The translations under genes and the position numbers were made by a program. This document shows, piece after piece, positions 1 to 6,546 of a DNA stretch of 13,591 bases. This DNA is from JAPUIN01 sp041580375 (GTDB lineage Bacteria > Acidobacteriota > Polarisedimenticolia > Gp22-AA2): the NCBI GenBank assembly GCA_041580375.1, contig JBFGDZ010000093.1, positions 1 through 13,591 of the forward strand, given 5' to 3'. Within the stretch, counting starts at the first letter, position 1. Each line of letters begins with the position of its first letter. The notes beneath the pieces are model-generated. The model worked only from the letters and a program-made list of their open reading frames with translations. It had not been told where the DNA came from and ran no database searches.

Positions 1-3
1 GGC

Positions 4-25
4 CCGCGCGCGGGCCCGCGCGCGG
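4..25. repeat. Perfect 22-bp GC palindrome
   Basis: The 22 bases are their own reverse complement and consist almost only of alternating CG steps around a central GGGCCC. Part of it is also a 12-base unit repeated twice from base 1. It lies about 150 bases beyond the stop of the last gene of the leftmost run. It could fold as a very stable hairpin in RNA, but no T-run follows on either strand, so a terminator role is only a guess. The rest of bases 1 to 171 holds no gene that I can support. Confidence 0.6.
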
Positions 26-171
26 ACTCCCGCCGGATCCTACCTCAGAACGGCGCAGCCGGGCGCCCCCGGATCGTCCCGGCGTGAGCCTCGGCCCGCG
101 GCCGGCGACCGGGCGAGACGCCGCACGCCGCGAGCGCCGGCTCGATCGAACCCGCCACGGCCGCGTTCAGG

Positions 172-444
172 TCAGGCCCTGACGATCGTCCAGATGCCGA
201 CCCCGATGAAGCCGGCTCCCGCGATCCACGACAGAATCCTGGGACTGACGTGCTGCGAGATGAACGCTCCCGCGAGCACGCCGATGGCCGACGTGACGAT
301 GAGCGCCGCCGACGCTCCGAACAGGACCGTGAGCCGGGGGTTCCGCGCGTCGGCCGCGTACAGGAGCGTCGCGAGCTGCGTCTTGTCGCCCAGCTCGGCG
401 ATGAAGATGGTGGAGAAGACCGTCGCCAGCAGTTTCAGATCCAT
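172..444 (-). CDS. Half-size TMEM165/GDT1 family (UPF0016) cation transporter
   Basis: This 90-residue membrane protein belongs to the GDT1/UPF0016 family, whose members exchange Mn2+ or Ca2+ for protons. The signature E-L-G-D-K-T is at residues 17 to 22 inside the first helix. Two more hydrophobic helices follow, at about 41 to 63 and 70 to 88. Full-length relatives carry two copies of this unit, so this is a single-repeat form that would have to pair with itself or with a second half-size protein; no partner is visible in the window. The ATG is preceded by GGGAGGG at an 8-base distance. It is the last gene of a same-strand run, 44 bases after the GNAT gene. The family call is firm. The transported ion is inferred from relatives. 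Confidence 0.9.
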   Translation of the reverse strand: MDLKLLATVFSTIFIAELGDKTQLATLLYAADARNPRLTVLFGASAALIVTSAIGVLAGAFISQHVSPRILSWIAGAGFIGVGIWTIVRA

Positions 445-488
445 CCGACACGCCCTCCCTCGCTCGTTCGATCCGGCGTCGCCGGCCG

Positions 489-992
489 TCAGGCGTCCCC
501 GTCCGCGGGCGCCCGTCGCCGCGCCAGGCTCGCCCGAAGCGTCTCGGCCTCGATCCAGAACGGAATTCCGGGATCCTTCCTCGCCCCGATCGCGCGATAG
601 AACTCGCTGCCCTCGCGGTTGTCCGGCTCCACGAACCAGGCGATCCATCGGCCTCCGCCCGCCCGGCACGCGGCGACGACCGCGTCGAGCAGGGCCCGGC
701 CGACGCCCCGGCGGCGCGCCGTCCCGACGACGAACAGATCGACGAGGTGAACTCCACGCGATGCCGTCTCCGTGTCGTACCCGGGATGGAAGAGCGCGTA
801 GCCGACGACCGATCCGCCCGCCTCCGCGACGAGCGTCGAGAACGCGGCGTCCGGGCCGAACCCGTCGCGCCGGAAATCGTCGGCCGTCCAGGCGATGGAG
901 CGCTTTCCCTCGTGGGCGGCCAGGGCGGCCGCCATCCGCGCGACGACGTCCGCGTCGTCCGGCATCGCCTCCCGAACCCGGATCTCCGTCAT
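489..992 (-). CDS. GNAT family N-acetyltransferase
   Basis: A 167-residue cytoplasmic acetyltransferase of the GNAT fold, using acetyl-CoA to acetylate an unknown amine. The start ITEIRVREA-type strand opening is typical (here T-E-I-R-V-R-E-A at residues 2 to 9). The central strand L-V-D-L-F-V is followed by the acetyl-CoA pyrophosphate loop R-R-R-G-V-G-R-A at about 93 to 100. The C-terminal N-x-x-G-x-x-F-Y-x-x-I-G-A segment at about 124 to 136 is the usual motif B region. Its ATG overlaps the stop of the upstream membrane-protein gene in an ATGA arrangement, so translation is probably coupled. Length is normal for a single-domain GNAT. The substrate cannot be told from the sequence. Confidence 0.92.
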   Translation of the reverse strand: MTEIRVREAMPDDADVVARMAAALAAHEGKRSIAWTADDFRRDGFGPDAAFSTLVAEAGGSVVGYALFHPGYDTETASRGVHLVDLFVVGTARRRGVGRALLDAVVAACRAGGGRWIAWFVEPDNREGSEFYRAIGARKDPGIPFWIEAETLRASLARRRAPADGDA

Positions 993-1399
993 GACGTCCC
1001 GTCCGCCGGCGGCCGCGGCGCGCGTCCGGGTCCCGCCTCGAACGGGGGCGGACGCGACATGGCCAGCACCGGGACCGACACGAGACCGACCAGCACCAGC
1101 AGCGGCGCGCCCGCGACCGGCGTGAAGTAATAGAGGAGATTGCCGAGCAGCCCCAGACCCGCCAGCAGGACCACCGCGCTCGCCATCGCCTTCACCCTGA
1201 ACCGACGCGCCCGGACGATGAGGGCCGCCGTCAGCGCCCACGTCACGGCCTGCACGAGGAAGAACGCCGTGAGCCCGACGCTCACCGCGCGCGGCGAATC
1301 GGATGGGATGCCGCGGGCCAGCGCGAATCCCCACCAGGCGCAGCCGGCGAGCACCGACAGGCCCAGCAGCGCGACCGCCGCGCTCAGGCGCGCCGTCAC
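989..1399 (-). CDS. Four-TM membrane protein of unknown function
   Basis: A 136-residue integral membrane protein that I do not recognise. Four hydrophobic segments are visible at about residues 3 to 28, 39 to 62, 70 to 92 and 98 to 114, followed by a proline-rich cytoplasmic or periplasmic tail. The start chosen is GTG at 1399 because it overlaps the stop of the DUF3052 gene in a GTGA arrangement. The longer reading frame upstream of it is the antisense-like, arginine-rich shadow of that gene. It also overlaps the next gene (GNAT) by four bases, so it sits in the middle of a translationally coupled string. No catalytic motif is visible. Confidence 0.8.
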   Translation of the reverse strand: MTARLSAAVALLGLSVLAGCAWWGFALARGIPSDSPRAVSVGLTAFFLVQAVTWALTAALIVRARRFRVKAMASAVVLLAGLGLLGNLLYYFTPVAGAPLLVLVGLVSVPVLAMSRPPPFEAGPGRAPRPPADGTS

Positions 1400-1806
1400 G
1401 ACGACCGCCTCTCCTTCCGGATCACCAGCTTCAATCCCGACCAGACCTCGTCCACGGCGCAGACCTTGACGTCCACGAGCCCCAGAGGGAGGGCGGCCCC
1501 CCGGATCGTGTCCTCGGTGACGTCGGTCGGAACGCCGGACGACTTCTTGGGCCAGGAGACCCAGATCATCCCGTCCTGGCGGATCTGCTCCATCAGTCCG
1601 GGCAGGTGCGAGCGGAGCTCGCGCGACGATCGGGTGAACAGGTGCCACAGATCGACGTCCCGCCGGATGGTCGTCGAGATCGTCACGTCCCGCGGCAGGC
1701 CGTTCAGCAGCGAGGCGTAGCCCGGCGGCGCGTTCTTCGTGCGGATCCGGAAGCCCGGCTTGATGCCCAGCTTCCTGAACAGCGGTGTACCCGAGTATCC
1801 GGCCAT
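1396..1806 (-). CDS. DUF3052 domain protein
   Basis: A 136-residue soluble protein matching the DUF3052 family. The opening M-A-G-Y-S-G-T-P-L followed by K-L-G-I-K-P-G is the family hallmark. Further on are W-V-S-W-P-K-K-S-S-G at about 83 to 92 and V-T-E-D-T-I-R at about 96 to 102, followed by V-D-V-K-V-C-A-V-D-E-V-W-S-G-L-K. The biochemical role of the family is unknown; it is common next to small stress or modification proteins in soil bacteria. The gene starts 13 bases after the YdeI-like gene and overlaps the next gene by four bases. The family assignment is confident, the function is not known. Confidence 0.9.
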   Translation of the reverse strand: MAGYSGTPLFRKLGIKPGFRIRTKNAPPGYASLLNGLPRDVTISTTIRRDVDLWHLFTRSSRELRSHLPGLMEQIRQDGMIWVSWPKKSSGVPTDVTEDTIRGAALPLGLVDVKVCAVDEVWSGLKLVIRKERRSS

Positions 1807-1819
1807 GCCGCGAGCGCTC

Positions 1820-2437
1820 TCACCTCTTGATGTATTTCCAGTTGCGGACCTTGCCCTCGGCCATCCACGCGACGGCCGTCTCGAGCCGCCGCTTCCGAGT
1901 CTCCTCGCCCTTCGCCCCGGCGATCCACTCCACGTACTCCCTCCTGTTGCTGAAGCTGAAACCGTCGAAGGCCGCGCGGGCCTTCCGGCTCCGCGCGAGG
2001 GCCCGCTCCAGATCCCTCGGCACGCTCAACCGGCGTTTCGTCGCCGGTCTCGCCCTCGCCGGCCGCCTCACGCCCCGATCGTTCAGCGCGGCGGCGTCCT
2101 TCACGTATCGCAGCAGGGTCGCTTCGTCGGGAAGATCGGCGATCGTCGTGATCCGCCCGTACTGCCCCATGGCGGGCCCGGGCTTGTTCGCGCGATCGCC
2201 CGGCTTCTTTTCGAGGAGATCACCCTTCCAGAATCCGAAGGCGCAATGTTGCTTGAACGAGGCCATGCTGCACAGGATCCCCTTGTACATGAAGTGGGGA
2301 AATCTCCACTTCAGCGTTTCCTCGACGTCCGGACATCCCTCGTGCACGATCCTGCGGATGTGCTTCAGGATCGGCCTGGCGAAATCCTCCGCTCGCGCGA
2401 TGTAGGCGTCGACTCGCGCATCTTTCGGGGCCATCAT
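1820..2437 (-). CDS. YdeI/OmpD-associated family protein with DUF1801 domain
   Basis: A 205-residue soluble protein with two recognisable parts. Residues about 8 to 115 form a DUF1801 (YdhG-like) domain, with the helix ending in P-D-V-E-E-T-L-K-W, then P-H-F-M-Y-K-G and an F-x-x-H-C-A-F-G-F-W strand. The C-terminal part, about 138 to 203, is the YdeI/OmpD-associated segment with V-P-R-D-L, F-S-N-R-R-E-Y-V-E-W-I and K-G-E-E-T-R-K-R-R-L. Proteins of this type are small and ubiquitous in soil bacteria; their biochemical role is poorly known. The ATG directly abuts the TGA of the upstream membrane-protein gene. A second ATG follows at once, so either codon may start. Confidence 0.9.
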   Translation of the reverse strand: MMAPKDARVDAYIARAEDFARPILKHIRRIVHEGCPDVEETLKWRFPHFMYKGILCSMASFKQHCAFGFWKGDLLEKKPGDRANKPGPAMGQYGRITTIADLPDEATLLRYVKDAAALNDRGVRRPARARPATKRRLSVPRDLERALARSRKARAAFDGFSFSNRREYVEWIAGAKGEETRKRRLETAVAWMAEGKVRNWKYIKR

Positions 2438-2887
2438 TCACGCCACGTGCCCGGCGCGGGCGCCGGCCGGCCGGGGAAGCTTTCGGAATCGGGGGCCCAG
2501 GTCGGAGAAATAGACGAGACCGACGATCATCCCGCCGACGAGCGCGACTAGCGTGTTCAAGACCCTGACCGCCGCGGCGTTGATCTCCGCCCCGGCGACG
2601 AGGATCATCGCCAGCGTCGCGACCCAGCTCGCGACGTAGAGCGGCCGCGCCCCCCTCCACAGATTGAGGAGGCCGATCCAGGCGGCCAGGGACGAGACGA
2701 CCACGATCGCGAAGAGGCCCGTCACGACGGCCCCGGGCGCCAGCGCGTCCCGGCCGCTCCCGGCCTCGAGGTAGCTCCGCAGCGGCGCCGGCAGGAACGG
2801 CCTCAGCACCGCGTCGCAGATGATGGCCGAAACGGCCAGCGCGATCTCGGCCAGGATCAGAACCGTCAGCAGTCGCTCCCTGTTCAT
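2438..2887 (-). CDS. Four-TM membrane protein of unknown function
   Basis: A 149-residue integral membrane protein with four predicted helices at about residues 5 to 27, 51 to 74, 82 to 102 and 107 to 126, and a short basic tail. I do not recognise a named family. The ATG has GGAGG at a 5-base distance. It is the first gene of a six-gene run and its stop abuts the YdeI-like gene. A possible promoter lies about 90 bases upstream, and a stable hairpin lies between the promoter and the gene. Similar small membrane proteins often accompany YdeI and DUF3052 genes, but no function can be given. Confidence 0.8.
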   Translation of the reverse strand: MNRERLLTVLILAEIALAVSAIICDAVLRPFLPAPLRSYLEAGSGRDALAPGAVVTGLFAIVVVSSLAAWIGLLNLWRGARPLYVASWVATLAMILVAGAEINAAAVRVLNTLVALVGGMIVGLVYFSDLGPRFRKLPRPAGARAGHVA

Positions 2888-2918
2888 GAGACCCTCCCGG
2901 CCGCGCGGCGGCGGGCGC

Positions 2919-2937
2919 CGTCCGCGGCCCGCGGACG
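2919..2937 (-). other. 8-bp stem hairpin in the 5' leader
   Basis: An inverted repeat with an 8-base perfect stem and a 3-base loop (GGC on the minus strand). It lies 32 bases upstream of the ATG of the first gene of the leftmost run, in the leader expected from the putative promoter at 2977 to 3006. No T-run follows it, so it is unlikely to be a simple terminator. It could slow ribosome loading or protect the mRNA 5' end. This is inference from base pairing only. Confidence 0.4.
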
Positions 2938-2976
2938 CCCTGGTCGGAAAGGATCGGCGTCCACGAAGCTGTACGG

Positions 2977-3006
2977 AGGATACGCCGGACGGTTCCGGCC
3001 TGACAA
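2977..3006 (-). promoter_or_regulatory. Putative sigma70-type promoter with dyad in spacer
   Basis: On the minus strand TTGTCA (five of six to the consensus -35) and TATCCT (four of six to the -10) are separated by 18 bases. The spacer contains a perfect inverted repeat, GCCGGA-ACCG-TCCGGC, at 2984 to 2999, which could be a regulator site. The predicted start of transcription would be near 2970, giving a leader of about 80 bases before the membrane-protein gene at 2887. The sequence is also an AT-richer island in GC-rich DNA. The match is by eye and not tested. Confidence 0.4.
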
Positions 3007-3043
3007 TGGGAAAGCGGGCGCTTCGCGGGGGCGCGGCCGTGGA

Positions 3044-3694
3044 TCAGGGCGCGCCGCCGGGACGACACGTCGGGGGTCCAGCCCGCTCCGCGAACTCCCG
3101 CGCTTCGGGTCCCGTCAGGGGCTCCGACGGATCGGGCGTGTAGCGACCGCTCCGGAATCCATAGTGGGTCACGACGTCGCGGCCGTCCTCCGTTCGCTCG
3201 TACGTCGACAGGGGAGGCCAGGGCGCCAGGATCGAGCGCAGATCCCGAACGTTCGGATCGTCCCCTTCCCGATCGCCCCGTGGGCTCTCGCCGGCCATCT
3301 CGATCGCGGTTCCGGACCGTCTCGCGTAGACGAGGGAACCGCGGACCCATCCGAGGTGGCGCGCCGGCGCGATCCTGAAGATCGCCCACGAGCAGGTCCC
3401 GAGCGGATCGCACAGGTCCGGAACGATGTACTCATCGACGCCGTCGCCGTTCAGATCGATCGTGTAGGCCCGATCCGCGTAGCGTCGCGGCGAGCGGTCC
3501 CGCTCCCCCGGCTCCGCGGCGAACGCGTTGATCTCCCGGGGCGGGCGGTTCCCCTCGATGGCGCACTCGAAGTCGATCACGGCCGCCAGCGGCGTCGCCG
3601 CAACTCCTTCGCCCGGCGGTCCCCCCTCCGCCCCGTGCGCCATGACCGCGCACGCAAGCGCGAGCGCGCAGCCGGATGCCCAAATCGGTCTCAT
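3044..3694 (-). CDS. Secreted protein with calcium-loop-like motif, unknown function
   Basis: A 216-residue protein beginning with a signal peptide (residues 1 to about 22, hydrophobic core W-A-S-G-C-A-L-A-L-A-C-A-V, cleavage likely after A-H-G-A). The start was placed at ATG 3694 because GGGAGG stands just upstream and the signal peptide begins there. Residues 80 to 88 read D-L-N-G-D-G-V-D-E, a DxNxDG calcium-binding loop of the kind in dockerins and FG-GAP/VCBS repeats. It is followed by two cysteines at 95 and 101 that could form a disulfide around L-G-T. The remainder has no motif that I recognise. It stands alone, with gaps of about 90 to 155 bases on both sides. It may bind calcium outside the cytoplasm; a role cannot be given. 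Confidence 0.75.
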   Translation of the reverse strand: MRPIWASGCALALACAVMAHGAEGGPPGEGVAATPLAAVIDFECAIEGNRPPREINAFAAEPGERDRSPRRYADRAYTIDLNGDGVDEYIVPDLCDPLGTCSWAIFRIAPARHLGWVRGSLVYARRSGTAIEMAGESPRGDREGDDPNVRDLRSILAPWPPLSTYERTEDGRDVVTHYGFRSGRYTPDPSEPLTGPEAREFAERAGPPTCRPGGAP

Positions 3695-3751
3695 GGTCCA
3701 CCTCCCTCGCCCGCGCTCACATTGGAACATGACCGGCGGGTCGGCCGCAAT

Positions 3752-3770
3752 CCGACGCCGGACGCGTCGG
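3752..3770 (-). terminator. Possible terminator hairpin after the SRPBCC gene
   Basis: A perfect 7-base stem with a 5-base loop starts 16 bases beyond the stop of the SRPBCC gene at 3787, in the gap before the secreted-protein gene. The following bases on the minus strand are ATTGCGG, with only a very short T stretch, so termination would be weak or factor-dependent. The position between two unconnected genes is what supports the call. Confidence 0.35.
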
Positions 3771-3786
3771 CCGCGCGCGCCCCGCC

Positions 3787-4230
3787 CTAGACGTCGACGT
3801 AGCCCCGCTCCCACGTGCGCCGGCCGTCACGGTTCCGCAGGTCGACGCCGAAGTCGACGGCCGCCTTGAGCGCCAGGAGGACGCTGACCCAGCCCGCGAG
3901 GTTCTGCTCCCGGTTCTCCCCCGACACGCCGGTCTCGGTCATCGTGAGGTCCGTTCCGCCCTCGCCGTCGCCGGCGAGATCGAACGCCGCCCGGCTCCCC
4001 TGAAAGTACTCGACGGCGAACCGGCGCGGCGGCGCGTTCTCGAGGATCCGTCCCCGCAGCCTCTCGCCGTTCGAGAAGACGAACTCGACGGCACCCTCCC
4101 GCTCGACCGCCGAGTCCGCCCAGAATCTCCGCCGGCCCTCCGGCGTGGCGAGCATGCGATGCACCGTCTCCGGCGGGGAGACGAGGTGGATCCGCCACCG
4201 GATCGTTCCCGGATCGTCCTGGAAGCCCAT
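3787..4230 (-). CDS. SRPBCC (AHSA1-type) domain protein
   Basis: A 147-residue single-domain protein of the START/Bet v 1-like SRPBCC superfamily, AHSA1 branch. Typical pieces are the opening strand I-R-W-R-I-H-L, then S-P-P-E-T-V-H-R-M-L-A-T-P-E-G-R-R-R-F-W at about 18 to 37. These are followed by the strands V-E-F-V-F-S-N-G and F-A-V-E-Y-F, the strand T-D-L-T-M-T-E-T, and a final long helix with N-L-A-G-W-V-S-V-L-L-A-L-K. Such proteins bind hydrophobic small molecules in a deep pocket. The ATG has GGGAGG at about 8 bases. It begins 25 bases after the phosphatase lipoprotein gene and is the second SRPBCC protein of the same block. The ligand is unknown. Confidence 0.9.
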   Translation of the reverse strand: MGFQDDPGTIRWRIHLVSPPETVHRMLATPEGRRRFWADSAVEREGAVEFVFSNGERLRGRILENAPPRRFAVEYFQGSRAAFDLAGDGEGGTDLTMTETGVSGENREQNLAGWVSVLLALKAAVDFGVDLRNRDGRRTWERGYVDV

Positions 4231-4255
4231 GTCGTCGTCCTCCCGTGACCGAACT

Positions 4256-5776
4256 TCAGTCCCGGGACGGCACCACCTCGAAGGGCGCCTCGGCGAGCAC
4301 GACGTACGAGTCGTCGAGGCCGAGGATGACGCGGTAGTCGCCCGGCGGAAGCGGCCAGCCCCCTCCCTCCGCCGTGTCGTCGAGAGCGAGCACGCCCGCG
4401 ATGGCGCACCGCGTGTGCCGCCACAGGAGGGGATTCTCCCGCCCCGGATCGGATCCCGCGACGTAAACGCCCACCCAGTCCCAGCGGTTTCCGGGGGCGT
4501 CGCTCCAGCGCACCGTGATCGCCTCGCCGGTCCGGTACCGCGCGCTCGAGACCCCGATGGACGGGCGCGCGCCCGGCCGCGTCAACCAGAACGGCGCGCG
4601 GGCGAGCACGGCGCCGCCGGCGTCCACGAGCGCGGCCTCCCACGCTCCGGGCTCCATGTCCCGCGACGGGAACCGGATCGTCGCGATCCCGGCCCCGCGG
4701 TGCGCGGCGCGCCCGGACCGGGTCCCCCCGGTCGTCTCCCCCGCCGGCTCGAGGCGCACGATGGCGCCCGATCCCGGTCCGTGGTAACGCACCGTGATCT
4801 CCTCCCCGGCTTCGGCGCGCTGGTGGGGAACGTAGACCAGGGCCGGCGCCGGCCCCGGTTCGACGTCGAACGATGAGACGATGGCGCGATGATCCGACAC
4901 CCACGGATCGACGGCGAGGTCGACGTCGCCCCCGCCGCGCTCGCCCACGAGGCGGCTCGCGGTGACGCGCGCGGGGCCGGCGAAGTGCAGGAAGTCGATC
5001 CGCGTCTGCGGGGCGTCCGGTGCGGGGTTCCACCCCGGGACCTCGGGGCGACCCGCCCACCAGGTGGAGCCGGGGCGGGCCCGCGGATCGCGGTGGATCG
5101 TGCGGTACGAATCGCGGAATCCCGCCGCCTCGACCGCGAGGCTCGCCGGCCACGGAAATTCCTCGTCGAGGTGCGAGGGGGCATTGAAGTCGCCGGCCAG
5201 AAAAGCGGGGATCTTCCGGTCGACGAGCGAGCCGAGATCGCGCAGCACCGGCTCGAGCGGCGGCAGCCGGTGCGCCCGCTCGAGCGCCAGCACCTCGTCC
5301 ATGGTCCCGCCGCGGCGCCTGAGCCGGCCGCCCGAGGGATCGGACGGCAGGTGCACGTTGCCCACCGCGACGACGCACCCGGGGCTCACCTCGACCAGCG
5401 TGAGGTCCGCCCCGTGCGCGCCCCGGATGCCCGCGAGCGGATGGGGCGAGATCACGTGCGTGCGCCGGTCGTAATGGGGCCAGCCGAGCTCCCGCGCCAG
5501 ACGATCGAGATGGCCGTACGCTTCCTCGACGGCCACGACCGCGGCGCCGCTCCGGCGGATCGCCTCGACGACGTTGCCGAAATCGACCAGGGTGCCCCCG
5601 TACTCGATGTTGAAGACCATGACGTCGAGTCTCTCCGCGGGGCAGCCGCGCCGAAGGAGGCCGTCCTCGGCCGCACGGTCGCCGTCGCGGGCGCCGCAAC
5701 CGGGAAGCAGAAGCGCGAGCAGGACGAGGGCGGCCGCCCGGCCGCTGCGCGGGATGCCGGCCTGCGCGCCCGCCAT
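4256..5776 (-). CDS. Endonuclease/exonuclease/phosphatase lipoprotein with two C-terminal beta domains
   Basis: A 506-residue predicted lipoprotein. Residues 1 to 26 form a signal peptide, with the modified cysteine at 27 (L-L-P-G-C). The catalytic EEP domain spans about 50 to 304 with all usual motifs: N56 in V-F-N-I-E, E84/E85, N140 and H142 in N-V-H-L, D196 and N198 in G-D-F-N-A-P, D261 in R-I-D-F, and S-D-H at 294 to 296. It should therefore be an active Mg2+-dependent phosphodiesterase or phosphatase. Two tandem beta-sandwich domains follow, at about 312 to 400 and 404 to 503. Both open with G-E-x-I-T-V-R, and the second has D-W-V-G-V-Y and L-P-P-G-D-Y-R. This pattern resembles SKICH domains of inositol phosphatases. 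The ATG shares one base with the stop of the AAC(3)-like gene. The substrate is unknown. Confidence 0.88.
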   Translation of the reverse strand: MAGAQAGIPRSGRAAALVLLALLLPGCGARDGDRAAEDGLLRRGCPAERLDVMVFNIEYGGTLVDFGNVVEAIRRSGAAVVAVEEAYGHLDRLARELGWPHYDRRTHVISPHPLAGIRGAHGADLTLVEVSPGCVVAVGNVHLPSDPSGGRLRRRGGTMDEVLALERAHRLPPLEPVLRDLGSLVDRKIPAFLAGDFNAPSHLDEEFPWPASLAVEAAGFRDSYRTIHRDPRARPGSTWWAGRPEVPGWNPAPDAPQTRIDFLHFAGPARVTASRLVGERGGGDVDLAVDPWVSDHRAIVSSFDVEPGPAPALVYVPHQRAEAGEEITVRYHGPGSGAIVRLEPAGETTGGTRSGRAAHRGAGIATIRFPSRDMEPGAWEAALVDAGGAVLARAPFWLTRPGARPSIGVSSARYRTGEAITVRWSDAPGNRWDWVGVYVAGSDPGRENPLLWRHTRCAIAGVLALDDTAEGGGWPLPPGDYRVILGLDDSYVVLAEAPFEVVPSRD

Positions 5777-6546
5777 CAGAGTTCCGCCTCGAAATAGGCC
5801 CGCGCGAAGTCGACCAGGTCTCTCATCGGGAACAGGATCGACCGGGCCTCGCCGACGCTCCCGACGCGGGCCCTCCCCGCCGCGACGTACCGCTCCCCGA
5901 TGACCGGGAAGTGCACGTCGTTGTCGTCCGCCACGTTCGGCGCCTCGATCCACACTCGACGCCCGCCTTCCAGGGCCGGGAAGCGGACCGTCGTCGTCCT
6001 GCGTCTTTCCACGAGCGATTCGGCGTGATGCAGCGCGGAGCAGCGGTTGAACCCCACGCCGAGGAGCAGGATCCGGCTGTCCAGCTCGCAGAGCCTCTCG
6101 AACGGGCTCCCCCGCCCCTCCGAGAACGCCAGCGGATGCGACCTCGTGATCGCGGCCGCCGACGGCCCGCGCGCGCACACCGACTCCAGCGGGTGGCTGC
6201 TGCGCATCGTCCCCGGCCACGTGCGAAACGCCTCGGGGATCGCGCCCATGGTCGTCGGGGTCGTCCGCGGATCGAACAGCGGGAGGTTCTCCCGCGCCTC
6301 GGCCAGACGGTCCGCGGGGATCCTCGCCCCGGCCCGGGTCGCGGGATCCGCGCAGAGGGGCGTCGCCGCGGGCATCGCGAGCGTGCCCGCCTCGCCGAGC
6401 ACGTCCAGAAGTGCGCGGACGACCGCCGGCGCGCCCCCCGGCACCCATCCGATCGCGCTGAGTGAGGAGTGGACCATCAGGGTCATGCCCGGACCGGCGC
6501 CGATCGCGATCAGATCCCGCCGCAGGCTCTCGACGGTTCCGTTCAC
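5776..6546 (-). CDS. AAC(3)-family N-acetyltransferase (Antibiotic_NAT)
   Basis: A 256-residue enzyme of the aminoglycoside 3-N-acetyltransferase family, which moves an acetyl group from acetyl-CoA to an amine. Motifs visible are V-H-S-S-L-S at 25 to 30, G-T-L-A-M-P-A at 54 to 60, F-D-P at 91 to 93 with the T-T-M-G-A-I-P-E segment, S-S-H-P at 116 to 119, and L-L-L-G-V-G-F at 160 to 166 leading to H173-H174-x-E176, the family's catalytic region. The start is GTG at 6546, overlapping the stop of the upstream SRPBCC gene in a GTGA arrangement; its own stop overlaps the lipoprotein start. Chromosomal relatives often do not act on aminoglycosides, and its place between SRPBCC and phosphatase genes suggests another amine. 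Resistance is not shown. Confidence 0.9.
   Translation of the reverse strand: MNGTVESLRRDLIAIGAGPGMTLMVHSSLSAIGWVPGGAPAVVRALLDVLGEAGTLAMPAATPLCADPATRAGARIPADRLAEARENLPLFDPRTTPTTMGAIPEAFRTWPGTMRSSHPLESVCARGPSAAAITRSHPLAFSEGRGSPFERLCELDSRILLLGVGFNRCSALHHAESLVERRRTTTVRFPALEGGRRVWIEAPNVADDNDVHFPVIGERYVAAGRARVGSVGEARSILFPMRDLVDFARAYFEAEL

Noticed and set aside
1..171. Possible short GTG-started frame of 37 codons left of the GDT1 gene
   Set aside because: No ribosome site and a composition like off-frame GC-rich DNA; not supportable as a gene or as the missing GDT1 half.
194..994. Long plus-strand arginine- and proline-rich frames opposite the GDT1 and GNAT genes
   Set aside because: They are antisense shadows of the minus-strand genes; the composition is typical of GC-rich off-frame reading and they show no domain.
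2220..3413. A 397-codon minus-strand frame crossing the YdeI, membrane and secreted-protein genes
   Set aside because: It spans three genes in another frame and two gaps, and encodes an arginine-rich sequence with no domain; the three small genes have ribosome sites and recognisable signals.
3939..5699. A 586-codon minus-strand frame over the phosphatase lipoprotein
   Set aside because: It is the off-frame reading of the phosphatase gene, whose true frame has all catalytic motifs.
4889..5797. A 302-codon plus-strand frame
   Set aside because: It is antisense to the phosphatase lipoprotein and has no recognisable motif or ribosome site.
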